The translations under genes were made by a program, and so were the position numbers. The notes beneath the pieces were generated by a model. It did not search any database. It worked only from the letters and a program-made list of their open reading frames with translations, and had not been told where the DNA came from. This document shows, piece after piece, positions 32,016 to 40,755 of a DNA stretch of 50,716 nucleotides. The stretch comes from JBHHZM01 sp046758065 (GTDB lineage: Bacteria > Pseudomonadota > Alphaproteobacteria > JAAXGF01), in assembly GCA_046758065.1 (NCBI GenBank), contig JBHHZM010000003.1, positions 1-50,716 of the forward strand. The letters are read 5' to 3'. Every line of letters starts with the position of its first letter. Position 1 is the first letter of the stretch.

Positions 32016-35000
32016 ATGACGATCGCCGGTCTTCGCGGCAGGGACTTCCGTCTCTTCGGGTTGCTTGGGTTGATCTGCCTGGGAAGTATCGCTTCGGCGA
32101 TGATCTGGGTCTCGACGGCGAGCAGATCGCTGCTGCGCGACGAAGCGACCAGCCGGGCGGTCGGCTGGGCTGCCTTCGTCGAACGCAACCTCAACGATCT
32201 CGATCGTGCGCTGGCGACGGGGGAAATCTCGGCCGGGGATCGGGAAGCCCTGCGGCACGCCGCCGACGGCGGGAATGTCTACCGTTACAACATCTTCGAT
32301 TCCGCCGGGCGCATCGTCCAGTCTTCGGACCGGGAAGAGATCGGCAAGACCGAGGGCAACCGGTATTTCACCGAACGGGTCGCTGCGGGCGAGACATACG
32401 TTACGTTGAAGGACGGCGCCGTCTCACCGGACCCGGCCATCTACGCCGAAGCCTACGTGCCGATCATGGCCGGCGGCCGCTTCAAGGGCGCGGTCGAGGT
32501 CTACGTCGACGTCAGCGCCGTCGCCGCGCGCTACCACCGCACCTTCAGAATGATCCTGGCCGTTCTTGTCAGCATGATGCTGATGACCGCCATACTCGCG
32601 GGGATCATGATCCGGCGCAATCTCGTGGCGCGCGACAAGGACATGGTCCGCCTCCACGAGGCGCAGGCTGCCGCGACAAGCGCGCGCCAGCGACTCGAGG
32701 ACGCAATCGAGGCCGTTGCCGACGCCTTTGCGCTTTACGACGCCGCCGACCGGCTGGTCATGTGCAATGCAAGGTTCTACGATTTCTTCCCGGTAGATCG
32801 TAAGCTTTTCGAACCCGGCGTCTCTTTCGAAGACTCCATTCGCGGACTGGTCGCAACCGGCTACATCCCGGAAGCCTCGGCCGGGGGCGAAGCCTGGATA
32901 CAGACACGCCTGGAGCGGCACCGCGAGCCACAGGGTCCGTTGGAGCGCGAAACCGCCGACGGCCGCTGGGTCCATACCAGCGAGCACAGAACCCGCGATG
33001 GCGGCTGCGTCGTCATCTGCAACGATATCACCGAGCGCAAGTGGGGCGAACGCGAACGCGCGACGCGGACGCGTCAACAGGCGGCGGCGGCGGAACTGGG
33101 TCATTTCGCGCTCGGTGGCGTCGCCCTTGACGATCTGCTTGCCTACGCAGTCGCCCTCGTCGCCGAAACCCTCGACGTCGACTACTGCAAGGTGCTCGAA
33201 CTGTTGCCCGGCAACGACCGCCTCCTGCTGCGCGCCGGGATAGGCTGGCGTGACGGACTCGTCGGCAGCGCCACGGTTGGGACCCGCACGGATTCACAGG
33301 CCGGCGTCACTCTGAGTTGTGAAAAGCCCGTGGTCGTCGAAGACATGACGCGCGAGACGCGATTCAAGGGCTCCCCGCTGCTTCATGACCACGGCGTGAT
33401 AAGCGGCGCGAGCGTCACCATCCATGGCGAGGACCGACCCTTCGGCGTCCTCGGCGCCCACGCGACGCGACGTCGCGGGTTTTCCGGCGACGACGTGAAC
33501 TTCCTGCGCGCGGTCGCCAACGTGCTGGCGATCGCCATCAGGCGCAAGCGGGCGGAGGACGCCGAGCGCGAGAGCCGGCAGACCCTGCGCGCGGTGATCG
33601 ACTCCTTGCCCGCGCTGATCAACGCCAAGGACGTGAATAGCCGCTACGTCTTCATGAACGGCTATCAGGCGACGCTTTACGGCGTCACCCCGGAGGACGC
33701 CGTCGGCAAGTCGGCGAGCGAGATTCTCGGGACCGAGTACGGCGCTTATACCGAGAAGCTCGACAGGCGGGTTGTCGACAACGCGGAAGCCATACCGTAC
33801 TTCGAGGAGACCTATGCCGACGGCTCGGGCGTTTTCCACACCTGGCTGACGACCAAGGTCCCGCTATGCGATCCGGACGGAACCGTGACTAACGTCGTCA
33901 ACATCTCGCTTGACATTTCCGAGCGCAAGCAGGCCGAGGAAGCGCTGCGCGCCGGCGAAGCGCAGCTCAAGGCGATCGCCGACAATTCGCCCGCGGTGAT
34001 CGCACTCACCGATGTCGAAGGTCGCTACCTTATGGTCAACAAGAGGTTCGAGGAGCTGCACGACCTTACGAACGAGGAGGTCGGGGGCAAGACGGCATAC
34101 GACGTTTTCCCCGATGGGGTCGCCGGATCGCTCGCCGCCGGCGCCGTCGAGGTGCTCAAGACCGCCGGATTGGCCGAGCGAGAAGTCGAGGTCGAAACGT
34201 CGACGGGCCGGCGCACTTTCATGGTAGTCCACTTCCCCGTCATTCCGACAACGGAGGCAAAGGATGTTCCCATCGCCGTCGGACTGATCGCTACCGACAT
34301 CACCGAGCGCAAGCGCGCCGAAGAGGATCTGCGCACCGCGAAGGAGCAGGCCGAACTCGCCAACCGCGCCAAGTCCGAGTTCCTCGCCAACATGAGCCAC
34401 GAACTGCGTACGCCCTTGAACGCCGTCATCGGCTTTTCCGAAATGATCCAGAGCGAAGTGTTCGGCGCTCTCGGCAACGCCAAGTATCTTGAGTACGCCC
34501 ACGACATCAACGAATCAGGCGCGCATCTCCTGGCGCTCATCAACGACATTCTCGATCTTTCGAAGATCGAGGCCGGCAAACTCGATCTCAACGAAGAGGA
34601 AGTCGACGTCTCCCGCGCCATCGGCGCCTGCCTGACGCTGATCAAGGAGCGCGCCGACGGCGGCAACGTCGAGATCAGGCGGCGGGTGCCGGAGGGCCTG
34701 CCCGCGCTCCGCGCCGACGAGCGCAAGCTCAAGCAGATCCTCCTCAACCTGCTCAGCAATGCGGTCAAGTTCACACCGCCGGGCGGTCGGATCACGGTGA
34801 GCGCGGCGACGGGTCCGCGACGGGGCTTCGTGCTTAGGATCGCCGATACCGGCATCGGCATCGCGGCCGACGACATACCCAAGGTGCTGGCGCCGTTCGG
34901 TCAGGTCGACGGCGCCCTCGACCGCAAATACGAAGGCACGGGACTCGGCCTGCCGCTCAGCAAGGCGCTTACCGAGCTGCACGGCGGCGACTTCGAGATC

Positions 35001-35084
35001 GAAAGCGAGCCGGGACAAGGCACCGTCGTAACCGTTCGGTTCCCGCCCGAGCGCATCTTGGATTCGTCGGTCAACGCCGCCTGA
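32016..35084 (+). CDS. Membrane PAS/GAF sensor histidine kinase (orphan)
   Basis: A 1022-residue kinase. TM1 is at about 10-32, followed by a periplasmic Cache-like sensor region to about 175 and TM2 at about 176-200. The cytoplasmic part has a PAS domain (225-340, ending DITERK), a GAF domain (about 365-510, VDYCKVLEL) and two PAS domains (525-640 and 645-770, each ending D-I-S/T-ERK). A HisKA domain follows with His795 in FLANMSHELRTPLNAVIGFSE, then the ATPase domain with LLNLLSNAVKF, DTGIGI and GTGLGLPLSKA. No receiver domain and no adjacent response regulator. ATG at 32016 is chosen as the nearest Met before TM1. Confidence 0.9.
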   Translation: MTIAGLRGRDFRLFGLLGLICLGSIASAMIWVSTASRSLLRDEATSRAVGWAAFVERNLNDLDRALATGEISAGDREALRHAADGGNVYRYNIFDSAGRIVQSSDREEIGKTEGNRYFTERVAAGETYVTLKDGAVSPDPAIYAEAYVPIMAGGRFKGAVEVYVDVSAVAARYHRTFRMILAVLVSMMLMTAILAGIMIRRNLVARDKDMVRLHEAQAAATSARQRLEDAIEAVADAFALYDAADRLVMCNARFYDFFPVDRKLFEPGVSFEDSIRGLVATGYIPEASAGGEAWIQTRLERHREPQGPLERETADGRWVHTSEHRTRDGGCVVICNDITERKWGERERATRTRQQAAAAELGHFALGGVALDDLLAYAVALVAETLDVDYCKVLELLPGNDRLLLRAGIGWRDGLVGSATVGTRTDSQAGVTLSCEKPVVVEDMTRETRFKGSPLLHDHGVISGASVTIHGEDRPFGVLGAHATRRRGFSGDDVNFLRAVANVLAIAIRRKRAEDAERESRQTLRAVIDSLPALINAKDVNSRYVFMNGYQATLYGVTPEDAVGKSASEILGTEYGAYTEKLDRRVVDNAEAIPYFEETYADGSGVFHTWLTTKVPLCDPDGTVTNVVNISLDISERKQAEEALRAGEAQLKAIADNSPAVIALTDVEGRYLMVNKRFEELHDLTNEEVGGKTAYDVFPDGVAGSLAAGAVEVLKTAGLAEREVEVETSTGRRTFMVVHFPVIPTTEAKDVPIAVGLIATDITERKRAEEDLRTAKEQAELANRAKSEFLANMSHELRTPLNAVIGFSEMIQSEVFGALGNAKYLEYAHDINESGAHLLALINDILDLSKIEAGKLDLNEEEVDVSRAIGACLTLIKERADGGNVEIRRRVPEGLPALRADERKLKQILLNLLSNAVKFTPPGGRITVSAATGPRRGFVLRIADTGIGIAADDIPKVLAPFGQVDGALDRKYEGTGLGLPLSKALTELHGGDFEIESEPGQGTVVTVRFPPERILDSSVNAA

Positions 35085-36000
35085 GCGCACCGGGCTTGCG
35101 GCGTCGCGAGCGGCGCCGTGCGATCATCAGCGTGTGCCAGCCGTCGATCGCCCAGCGGCGAATGAGAACCAGGCCGCGGGCGCGATGGGCGGCGAGCACG
35201 GCGTGTTCCTGACGGTCGAGCAACCCGGCCAGCACCGCGACGCCACCCGGAGCGAGACGGCGAGCGAGCGCCGGCGCCATCCGGATCAGCGGCCCGGCGA
35301 GAATGTTAGCGAGGACGAGGTCGTACGGTCTGGCCCGGCGCAGTGCGATATTCCGATAGCCGTTACTCACCACCACGCACACCAGCGAGGCAACCCGATT
35401 GACCCGCGCGTTTTCACGCGCCGTGCGCACCGCGCGCGCATCGAGATCGGCCGCGAGCACCGTGGCCCGCCAGGTCTTCGCCGCGGCGACGGCGAGGATG
35501 CCGGAGCCGCAGCCCATATCGAGCACGCGCCGCCGTCTGGGTCCGCGGGCGAGCGCGTCGAGCGCGAGAAGGCAACCGCGCGTGGTCGGATGCTCGCCCG
35601 AACCGAACGCCGCGCCGGCGTCGATGATCAGATCGATCGCGTCATCCGCCGCAGCGGGGAGATGGCTGCCGTGGAGATAGTACCGCCCGGCGCGGATCGG
35701 CGGAAAGGCGTTGCGCGTCGCCGCCAGCCAGTCGGTCTCGGGCAGGCGATCGACGACCAGCTCCGGCGCCGCAACGCCGAGGGCCGCAGCGACGACCGCG
35801 AGCCGCGTCTCGAGCGCCGGCCGGTCGGGCCTTGCGGAACTCAGTGCTTCGATCCGCCATGCCCCGCCGGGCATCGCCTCGAACGCCGAGACGGCGGTGC
35901 CTTCGGTCTCGAACGCGGCCTCGAACGCGACGGCGTGCCCGTCCGCGACTTCGACCGCGACGCGCCAGACCGGAGCCGCCGCCTCACGCCGGCCGGACAA
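35071..36000 (-). CDS. prmA: Ribosomal protein L11 methyltransferase
   Basis: SAM-dependent methylase of ribosomal protein L11, 309 residues. The N-terminal half has the PrmA-type start VWRVAVEV...GGAWRIEAL, then AFGSGEHPTTRGCLLAL. The SAM site is VLDMGCGSGILAVAAAK with ADLDARAV, and the catalytic loop is LVLANILAGPL. The only start codon near the domain boundary is TTG at 36000, overlapping the uvrD 3' end by 17 bases, so translation is likely coupled. The 3' end overlaps the convergent kinase gene by 14 bases. Confidence 0.88.
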   Translation of the reverse strand: MSGRREAAAPVWRVAVEVADGHAVAFEAAFETEGTAVSAFEAMPGGAWRIEALSSARPDRPALETRLAVVAAALGVAAPELVVDRLPETDWLAATRNAFPPIRAGRYYLHGSHLPAAADDAIDLIIDAGAAFGSGEHPTTRGCLLALDALARGPRRRRVLDMGCGSGILAVAAAKTWRATVLAADLDARAVRTARENARVNRVASLVCVVVSNGYRNIALRRARPYDLVLANILAGPLIRMAPALARRLAPGGVAVLAGLLDRQEHAVLAAHRARGLVLIRRWAIDGWHTLMIARRRSRRRKPGALRRR

Positions 36001-38203
36001 AGCTGTCGATGACCCTTTTGCCGCCGGCCTTGTCGAAGGCGATGTCGAGCTTGTTGCCGTCGATCCCGGTGATCCGGCCATAGCCGAACTTCTGATGGAA
36101 GACGCGCGCGCCGACCGCGAAGGTGTCGGGGGCATGCTCGACTGCCTCGTACGACGCCGCCTCCGCGCCGAAAGCGCGGCTCCGGCGATCACGCCGCCGG
36201 GTTTCGCGCCTGACGCCCGGACTCTCATAAACGCCCGGCGTCGAAAAACGCGTGACATGCTCGTCGGGCAGCTCGTCGACGAAGCGCGACGGCAGACTCG
36301 CCTGCCACTGGTTGTAGACGCGTCGGTTGGCGGCGAACAGCACGCAGGCGCGAAGCCGCGCCCGCGTGAGGCCGACATAGGCGAGACGCCGTTCCTCTTC
36401 GAGGCCCTTGGCGCCGTTCTCGTCGAGGGCGAGCTGGTGCGGGAACAGCCCGTCCTCCCAGCCCGGCAGGAAGACGGTGTCGAATTCGAGGCCCTTGGCG
36501 CCGTGCAGCGTCATGATGTTGACCACCTCGTCGGCGGCGGAATCGTCGGCGTCCATCACCAGGCTGACGTGTTCGAGAAAACCCTCGATGTTCTCGAACT
36601 CGGCGAGCGCGCGGATCAGCTCCTTGAGGTTTTCGAGCCGGCCCGGGGCGGTCGGCGAGCGGTCGTTCTGCCACATCGCGGTATAGCCCGCCTCGTCGAG
36701 CATGATCTCGACCACTTCGGGATGCGGCAGCACGCCGAGAAGGCCGCGCCAGCGGTCGAAGCCGGCAATCAGATCGGCGAGCGCACGGCGCGCCCGTGGC
36801 TTCAGTTCGTCGGTTTCGACGATTGTCCGTGCCGCCCGGAGCAGCGGAGTCCCCTTCGCCCGAGCAAGGCGACGGATCGCCTGTACGCTGACGTCGCCGA
36901 GGCCGCGCTTCGGCCAGTTGACGATGCGCTCGAAAGCGAGATCGTCTTCCGCCTGGACGGTAACGCGCATGTAGGCGACTGCGTCACGGATCTCCTGACG
37001 CTCGTAGAAACGCAGCCCGCCGATGACCTTGTAAGGGAGGCCGATGGCGACGAAACGCTCCTCGAAGGCGCGGGTCTGGAAACCGGCGCGCACGAGAACG
37101 GCAACCTCGCTGAGCCTGTGACCGCGGCGCTGAAGCGCCTCGATCTCCTCGCCCACGACACGCGCTTCCTCGTCACCGTCCCAGACCCCGCGCACGCCGA
37201 CTTTTTCGCCGCCGCCGGCGTCGGTCCACAGAGTCTTGCCGAGCCGTCCCGCGTTGTGCGCGATCAGGCCGGAGGCCGCGCCGAGGATCGCCTGGGTCGA
37301 GCGGTAGTTGCGTTCGAGGCGGATGATGCCGGCGCCGGGAAAGTCCTTCTCGAAGCGCAGGATGTTGCCCACTTCGGCCCCGCGCCAGCCGTAAATCGAT
37401 TGGTCGTCGTCGCCGACGCAGCAGATGTTCTTGTGCTTTTGGGCGAGCAGACGCAGCCATAGGTACTGGGCGACGTTGCTGTCCTGGTACTCGTCGACCA
37501 GGATGTAGCGGAAGCGCCGCTGCCAGCCTTCGAGCACGTCGGCGTGCGACGTGAACAGGGTGAGGCAGTGTAGCAGGAGATCGCCGAAGTCGGCGGCGTT
37601 GAGCGCCGTGAGACGCTCCTGATAGGCGCGGTAGAGGACGTCCGCGCGGCCGTTGGCGAACTCGCCGCCAGCGGCGCCCGCGATCTTGTCGAGGGTGAGG
37701 CCGCGGTCCTTCCAGCGCGCGATGATGGCGAGCAGGGCGCGCGCCGGCCAGCGTTTCTCGTCGATGTCGTGGGCGCTCATGACCTGGCGCAGGAGCCTGA
37801 GCTGATCGTCGGCGTCGAGGATGGTGAAGTTGGGCTTGAGTCCGACCGCCTCGGCGTGACGGCGCAGGATGCGCGCGGCGACCGAGTGGAAGGTGCCGAA
37901 CCACAGACCTTCGACGCTGCGGCCGATGAGCCGGGCGACCCGATCGATCATCTCGCGCGCCGCCTTGTTGGTGAAAGTGACGGCGAGCACCTGGCCGGGA
38001 AAGGCGCGCCCGGTCAGCAGGAGATGGGCGATCCGCGTCGTCAGCACGCGCGTCTTGCCGGTGCCGGCGCCGGCGAGGACGAGCACCGGACCGTCGAGCG
38101 CCTCGACGGCGGCGCGCTGCGCCTCGTTGAGATCGGCGAGATAATCGGGCACCGGCGCGATCGGTGCCGGCTCCAGGCTCGCGAGATCGAATGGATCGGA
38201 CAT
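35984..38203 (-). CDS. uvrD: ATP-dependent DNA helicase UvrD/PcrA
   Basis: Superfamily 1A 3'-5' helicase, 739 residues. It acts in nucleotide-excision and mismatch repair and clears RecA filaments. Helicase motifs run in order: Q-motif LNEAQRAAVEAL, Walker A GAGTGKT (45-51), Ib FTNKAAREM, Walker B VDEYQDSN, motif III GDDDQSIYGWRGAE, motif IV RLERNYRS, motif V TLHGAKGLEFDTVFLPGW and motif VI LAYVGLTRAR. The short C-terminus (QKFGYGRITGIDGNKLDIAFDKAGGK) is the Tudor-like polymerase-contact region. No 2B or nuclease domain is missing for this family. Confidence 0.94.
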   Translation of the reverse strand: MSDPFDLASLEPAPIAPVPDYLADLNEAQRAAVEALDGPVLVLAGAGTGKTRVLTTRIAHLLLTGRAFPGQVLAVTFTNKAAREMIDRVARLIGRSVEGLWFGTFHSVAARILRRHAEAVGLKPNFTILDADDQLRLLRQVMSAHDIDEKRWPARALLAIIARWKDRGLTLDKIAGAAGGEFANGRADVLYRAYQERLTALNAADFGDLLLHCLTLFTSHADVLEGWQRRFRYILVDEYQDSNVAQYLWLRLLAQKHKNICCVGDDDQSIYGWRGAEVGNILRFEKDFPGAGIIRLERNYRSTQAILGAASGLIAHNAGRLGKTLWTDAGGGEKVGVRGVWDGDEEARVVGEEIEALQRRGHRLSEVAVLVRAGFQTRAFEERFVAIGLPYKVIGGLRFYERQEIRDAVAYMRVTVQAEDDLAFERIVNWPKRGLGDVSVQAIRRLARAKGTPLLRAARTIVETDELKPRARRALADLIAGFDRWRGLLGVLPHPEVVEIMLDEAGYTAMWQNDRSPTAPGRLENLKELIRALAEFENIEGFLEHVSLVMDADDSAADEVVNIMTLHGAKGLEFDTVFLPGWEDGLFPHQLALDENGAKGLEEERRLAYVGLTRARLRACVLFAANRRVYNQWQASLPSRFVDELPDEHVTRFSTPGVYESPGVRRETRRRDRRSRAFGAEAASYEAVEHAPDTFAVGARVFHQKFGYGRITGIDGNKLDIAFDKAGGKRVIDSFVRPA

Positions 38204-38258
38204 GTTCCGACCTATATAGAGCGGGGTGTGCCGTATTGCACGCCCGTCCGATGCCCGC

Positions 38259-40037
38259 TCACATGCCGCTCTGCTCGCGCGTGCGGGCGTGGACGAGGGC
38301 GCGGTTGTGGGCGATGACGATGTCCTTGTGTTCGAGCATGCCGACCAGATGGCGGTTCTCTTCGTCGTCGATCACCGCGAGGTATTCGGCGTCATTTTCC
38401 CGCATCAGCTCGAGGGCGCGCTCAAGACTGTCGTCGGCGAGGACGGGCGTGCGATCGCTGCGGGCGATGTCGTCGACGTTTATCAGGTTGCTCAGACTCG
38501 TCTGGAAGGCGATGTCGCCGATGTCGGCGAAGGTCAGCGAGCCGTGGAGCCGGCCGTCGCCGTCGACCACGAAAAAGGCGCCGTAGGGATCGAGCCGCAG
38601 CAGCTCGTCGATCTCGCCCAATTTCATATCGCGCGGTATGCGGCGCACCGTCTCGTTCATGACCTCGCGCACGCGGATCGTTTTGAGCAGCGTCTGGGCG
38701 CGGTCGCGCTTGATGTCGATGCCGCGTCGTTCGAGCTGCCAGTGGAAGAATGACTTGCCCGGCACCTGCTGGGCGATCAGCGAGGAGACCGCGCTGGCGA
38801 CCATCACCGCGATGGTGATGCCGTAGTCGCCGGTGAGCTCGAACACGATGAGGATGGTCGATATCGGCGCGCCGAGCACCGCCGAGGCCACCGCCCCCAT
38901 GCCGATAATGGTATAGGCGCCGTGCGACATAGCGATCTCGGGAAACAGGCTGCCGGCGATGATGCCGAACGCGCCGCCGGTCATGGCGCCGATGAACAGC
39001 GACGGACTGAACACGCCGCCGGCGAAGCCCGATCCGATCGAGATCGCCGTCGCCACAGTCTTGGTGACGGCAAGACCGATCAGCAGCCAGAGCGGGAAGG
39101 CTTCCTTGAGCGCGAGGTCGGTGGCCTCGTAGCCCACACCGAGGACCTGCGGGAAGAAAATGGCGATCAGGCCGACCGCCGCGCCGCCCACCATGGGCCG
39201 GGACCAGGGCGGCAGCGGCGTGCGCCCGAGCGTATCCTCGGCGAACATCGTACTCCACATGAAGACGCCGGCGACCCCGGCCGAAACCAGACCGAGCAGT
39301 ACGAAAGCCGGGAACTCGGCGAACGAGGCGATGGCGAGGTCGGGGACGATGAAGGCGGGAAAATCGCCGAGGTGGATACGGGCGATGATGGTGCCCGTCA
39401 CCGAGGCGACGACCACCGGAGCGAAGGCGGCGAGCGCGTAATGACCGACGATGACCTCGAGGGCGAAGAACACCCCGGCGATGGGCGCGTTGAACGAAGC
39501 GGCCACCGCCGAGGCGACGCCGCAACCGAGAAGCGTCAGCGCCGCCGATTGGCCAAGGCGCAGGCGGAGCGCGATCCGCGAGGCGAGCATCGCACCGAGA
39601 TGCACTACCGGCCCCTCGCGCCCGACCGAAGCGCCGAAGCCGATCGAGGTGGCCGCGGCCGCGGCCGCGCCGAGACCCGCCTTGAGCCCGATTCGTCCGC
39701 CGTAGAGCCCGCCCGCCTCGATCGCGTCGGCAACGCCGTGGTTGCGCCGGCCGGGCATGAAAAACTGCACGAACAGCCCGATCACCAGCCCGCCCGCCGT
39801 CGGCGCGAGCAGCAGTTGCCACCAGGGCAGACCCTGGGCGAAACCGTAGAGTCGCTCGCTGGCGGTGCCGAAGACGACGAGCTGGACGCCGGCGATGAAC
39901 TGGCGGAAGCCGATGGTGCCGTACGCCGCGGCGGCGCCGACGACGACCGCCAGTATCGAGAGCACGAACGGCTCGTTGCCGACGAGGCGTCGCCACTGAC
40001 CGGTGAGAGCGCTGAAGCGGTCGGGACGCAGGGCCAT
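38259..40037 (-). CDS. ClC-family chloride channel/transporter with CBS pair
   Basis: A 592-residue ClC protein: a membrane part (about 20-420) plus two C-terminal CBS domains (about 450-585). The gating glutamate is present (Glu141 in SVGREGPVVH), and the GGVFSPSLF anion-pore motif is present. At the internal proton-relay position of the E. coli exchanger (Glu203) this protein has Val195, in FNAPIAGVFFALEV. The first pore motif GSGIP is replaced by RRNHGVADA. These features resemble channel-type or uncoupled ClCs more than the 2Cl-/H+ exchanger. CBS domains may bind adenine nucleotides. Confidence 0.9.
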   Translation of the reverse strand: MALRPDRFSALTGQWRRLVGNEPFVLSILAVVVGAAAAYGTIGFRQFIAGVQLVVFGTASERLYGFAQGLPWWQLLLAPTAGGLVIGLFVQFFMPGRRNHGVADAIEAGGLYGGRIGLKAGLGAAAAAATSIGFGASVGREGPVVHLGAMLASRIALRLRLGQSAALTLLGCGVASAVAASFNAPIAGVFFALEVIVGHYALAAFAPVVVASVTGTIIARIHLGDFPAFIVPDLAIASFAEFPAFVLLGLVSAGVAGVFMWSTMFAEDTLGRTPLPPWSRPMVGGAAVGLIAIFFPQVLGVGYEATDLALKEAFPLWLLIGLAVTKTVATAISIGSGFAGGVFSPSLFIGAMTGGAFGIIAGSLFPEIAMSHGAYTIIGMGAVASAVLGAPISTILIVFELTGDYGITIAVMVASAVSSLIAQQVPGKSFFHWQLERRGIDIKRDRAQTLLKTIRVREVMNETVRRIPRDMKLGEIDELLRLDPYGAFFVVDGDGRLHGSLTFADIGDIAFQTSLSNLINVDDIARSDRTPVLADDSLERALELMRENDAEYLAVIDDEENRHLVGMLEHKDIVIAHNRALVHARTREQSGM

Positions 40038-40166
40038 GACCCATCAAAGCGGATTCGCGGCTTGCTTCATAGGGCTTTGCCCGGGAGGAGCAAGCATCGA
40101 AGTATCGAAAAGAAACCCGGGGTTTGTTCCGTCGCCGTGCGGGAAAGCGGCGGCGGGCTCCCGAAC

Positions 40167-40658
40167 TCACGGCTTGGAGCGCGATGCGAGACCGATGACG
40201 CGGCCGACCTCGGGCGGGACGGGGAGGCCGGCATGCGTCTCACGGATGGCGGCGAGGCGCGCCGCGATGGCGTCGGGAAACGGCGCCGAACGACGCGCCC
40301 GCATGTCGATGTGCAACCCCAGCCACTCGCTGGTCGCGGCAAGATACCCTTCCGTGGTGTGGTACATCTGGTGAAAGAAATGCAGCTTCTTGGCGTCGTA
40401 GCCGAGCAGCCGGGTGGCGACGCGCAGGGGATCGCCGGCGTGGAGTTCGCGCTGGTAGGTGACGTGCGCCTCGAGCGCGAACATCGAGTGCCTTTTCTCT
40501 TCGAGATAGCGCGCGCCGACGCCGACGTGGGTGAAAAAGCGGTCGGTGGCATAGTCGAAGGCGAGGACGTAGTAGGCCACGTTCATGTGACCGTTGAGGT
40601 CGATCCACTCGGGGCGAACCTCGTCTTCGTAGAGCGCGAGCGGGGCGTCGGTCGTCAT
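40167..40658 (-). CDS. Acyl-CoA thioesterase (4HBT-type hot dog)
   Basis: A 163-residue thioesterase with the hot-dog active-site pattern VRPEWIDLNGHMNVAYYVLAFDYATDRFF, whose Asn-Gly-His-Met-Asn segment matches the betainyl-CoA/carnitine-associated thioesterase subgroup. Later HVTYQRELHAGDPLRV is the usual second strand. The neighbours give no carnitine genes, so the substrate is uncertain. It starts at 40658, divergent from the FAD oxidase gene. Confidence 0.83.
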   Translation of the reverse strand: MTTDAPLALYEDEVRPEWIDLNGHMNVAYYVLAFDYATDRFFTHVGVGARYLEEKRHSMFALEAHVTYQRELHAGDPLRVATRLLGYDAKKLHFFHQMYHTTEGYLAATSEWLGLHIDMRARRSAPFPDAIAARLAAIRETHAGLPVPPEVGRVIGLASRSKP

Positions 40659-40755
40659 GGTGCCGAATTGCTTGGTCGGTCGGGGCGCGGTTGCAGGTCC
40701 GCCGCCGCCGCCTTACCTTAGAGCCGTGCGAGGCGTCAACGAAGAAGGCGGGGTA

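Noticed and set aside
40080..40125. AAACCC/GGGTTT palindrome as a terminator of the thioesterase gene
   Set aside because: The arms leave almost no loop and the following T-run is short.
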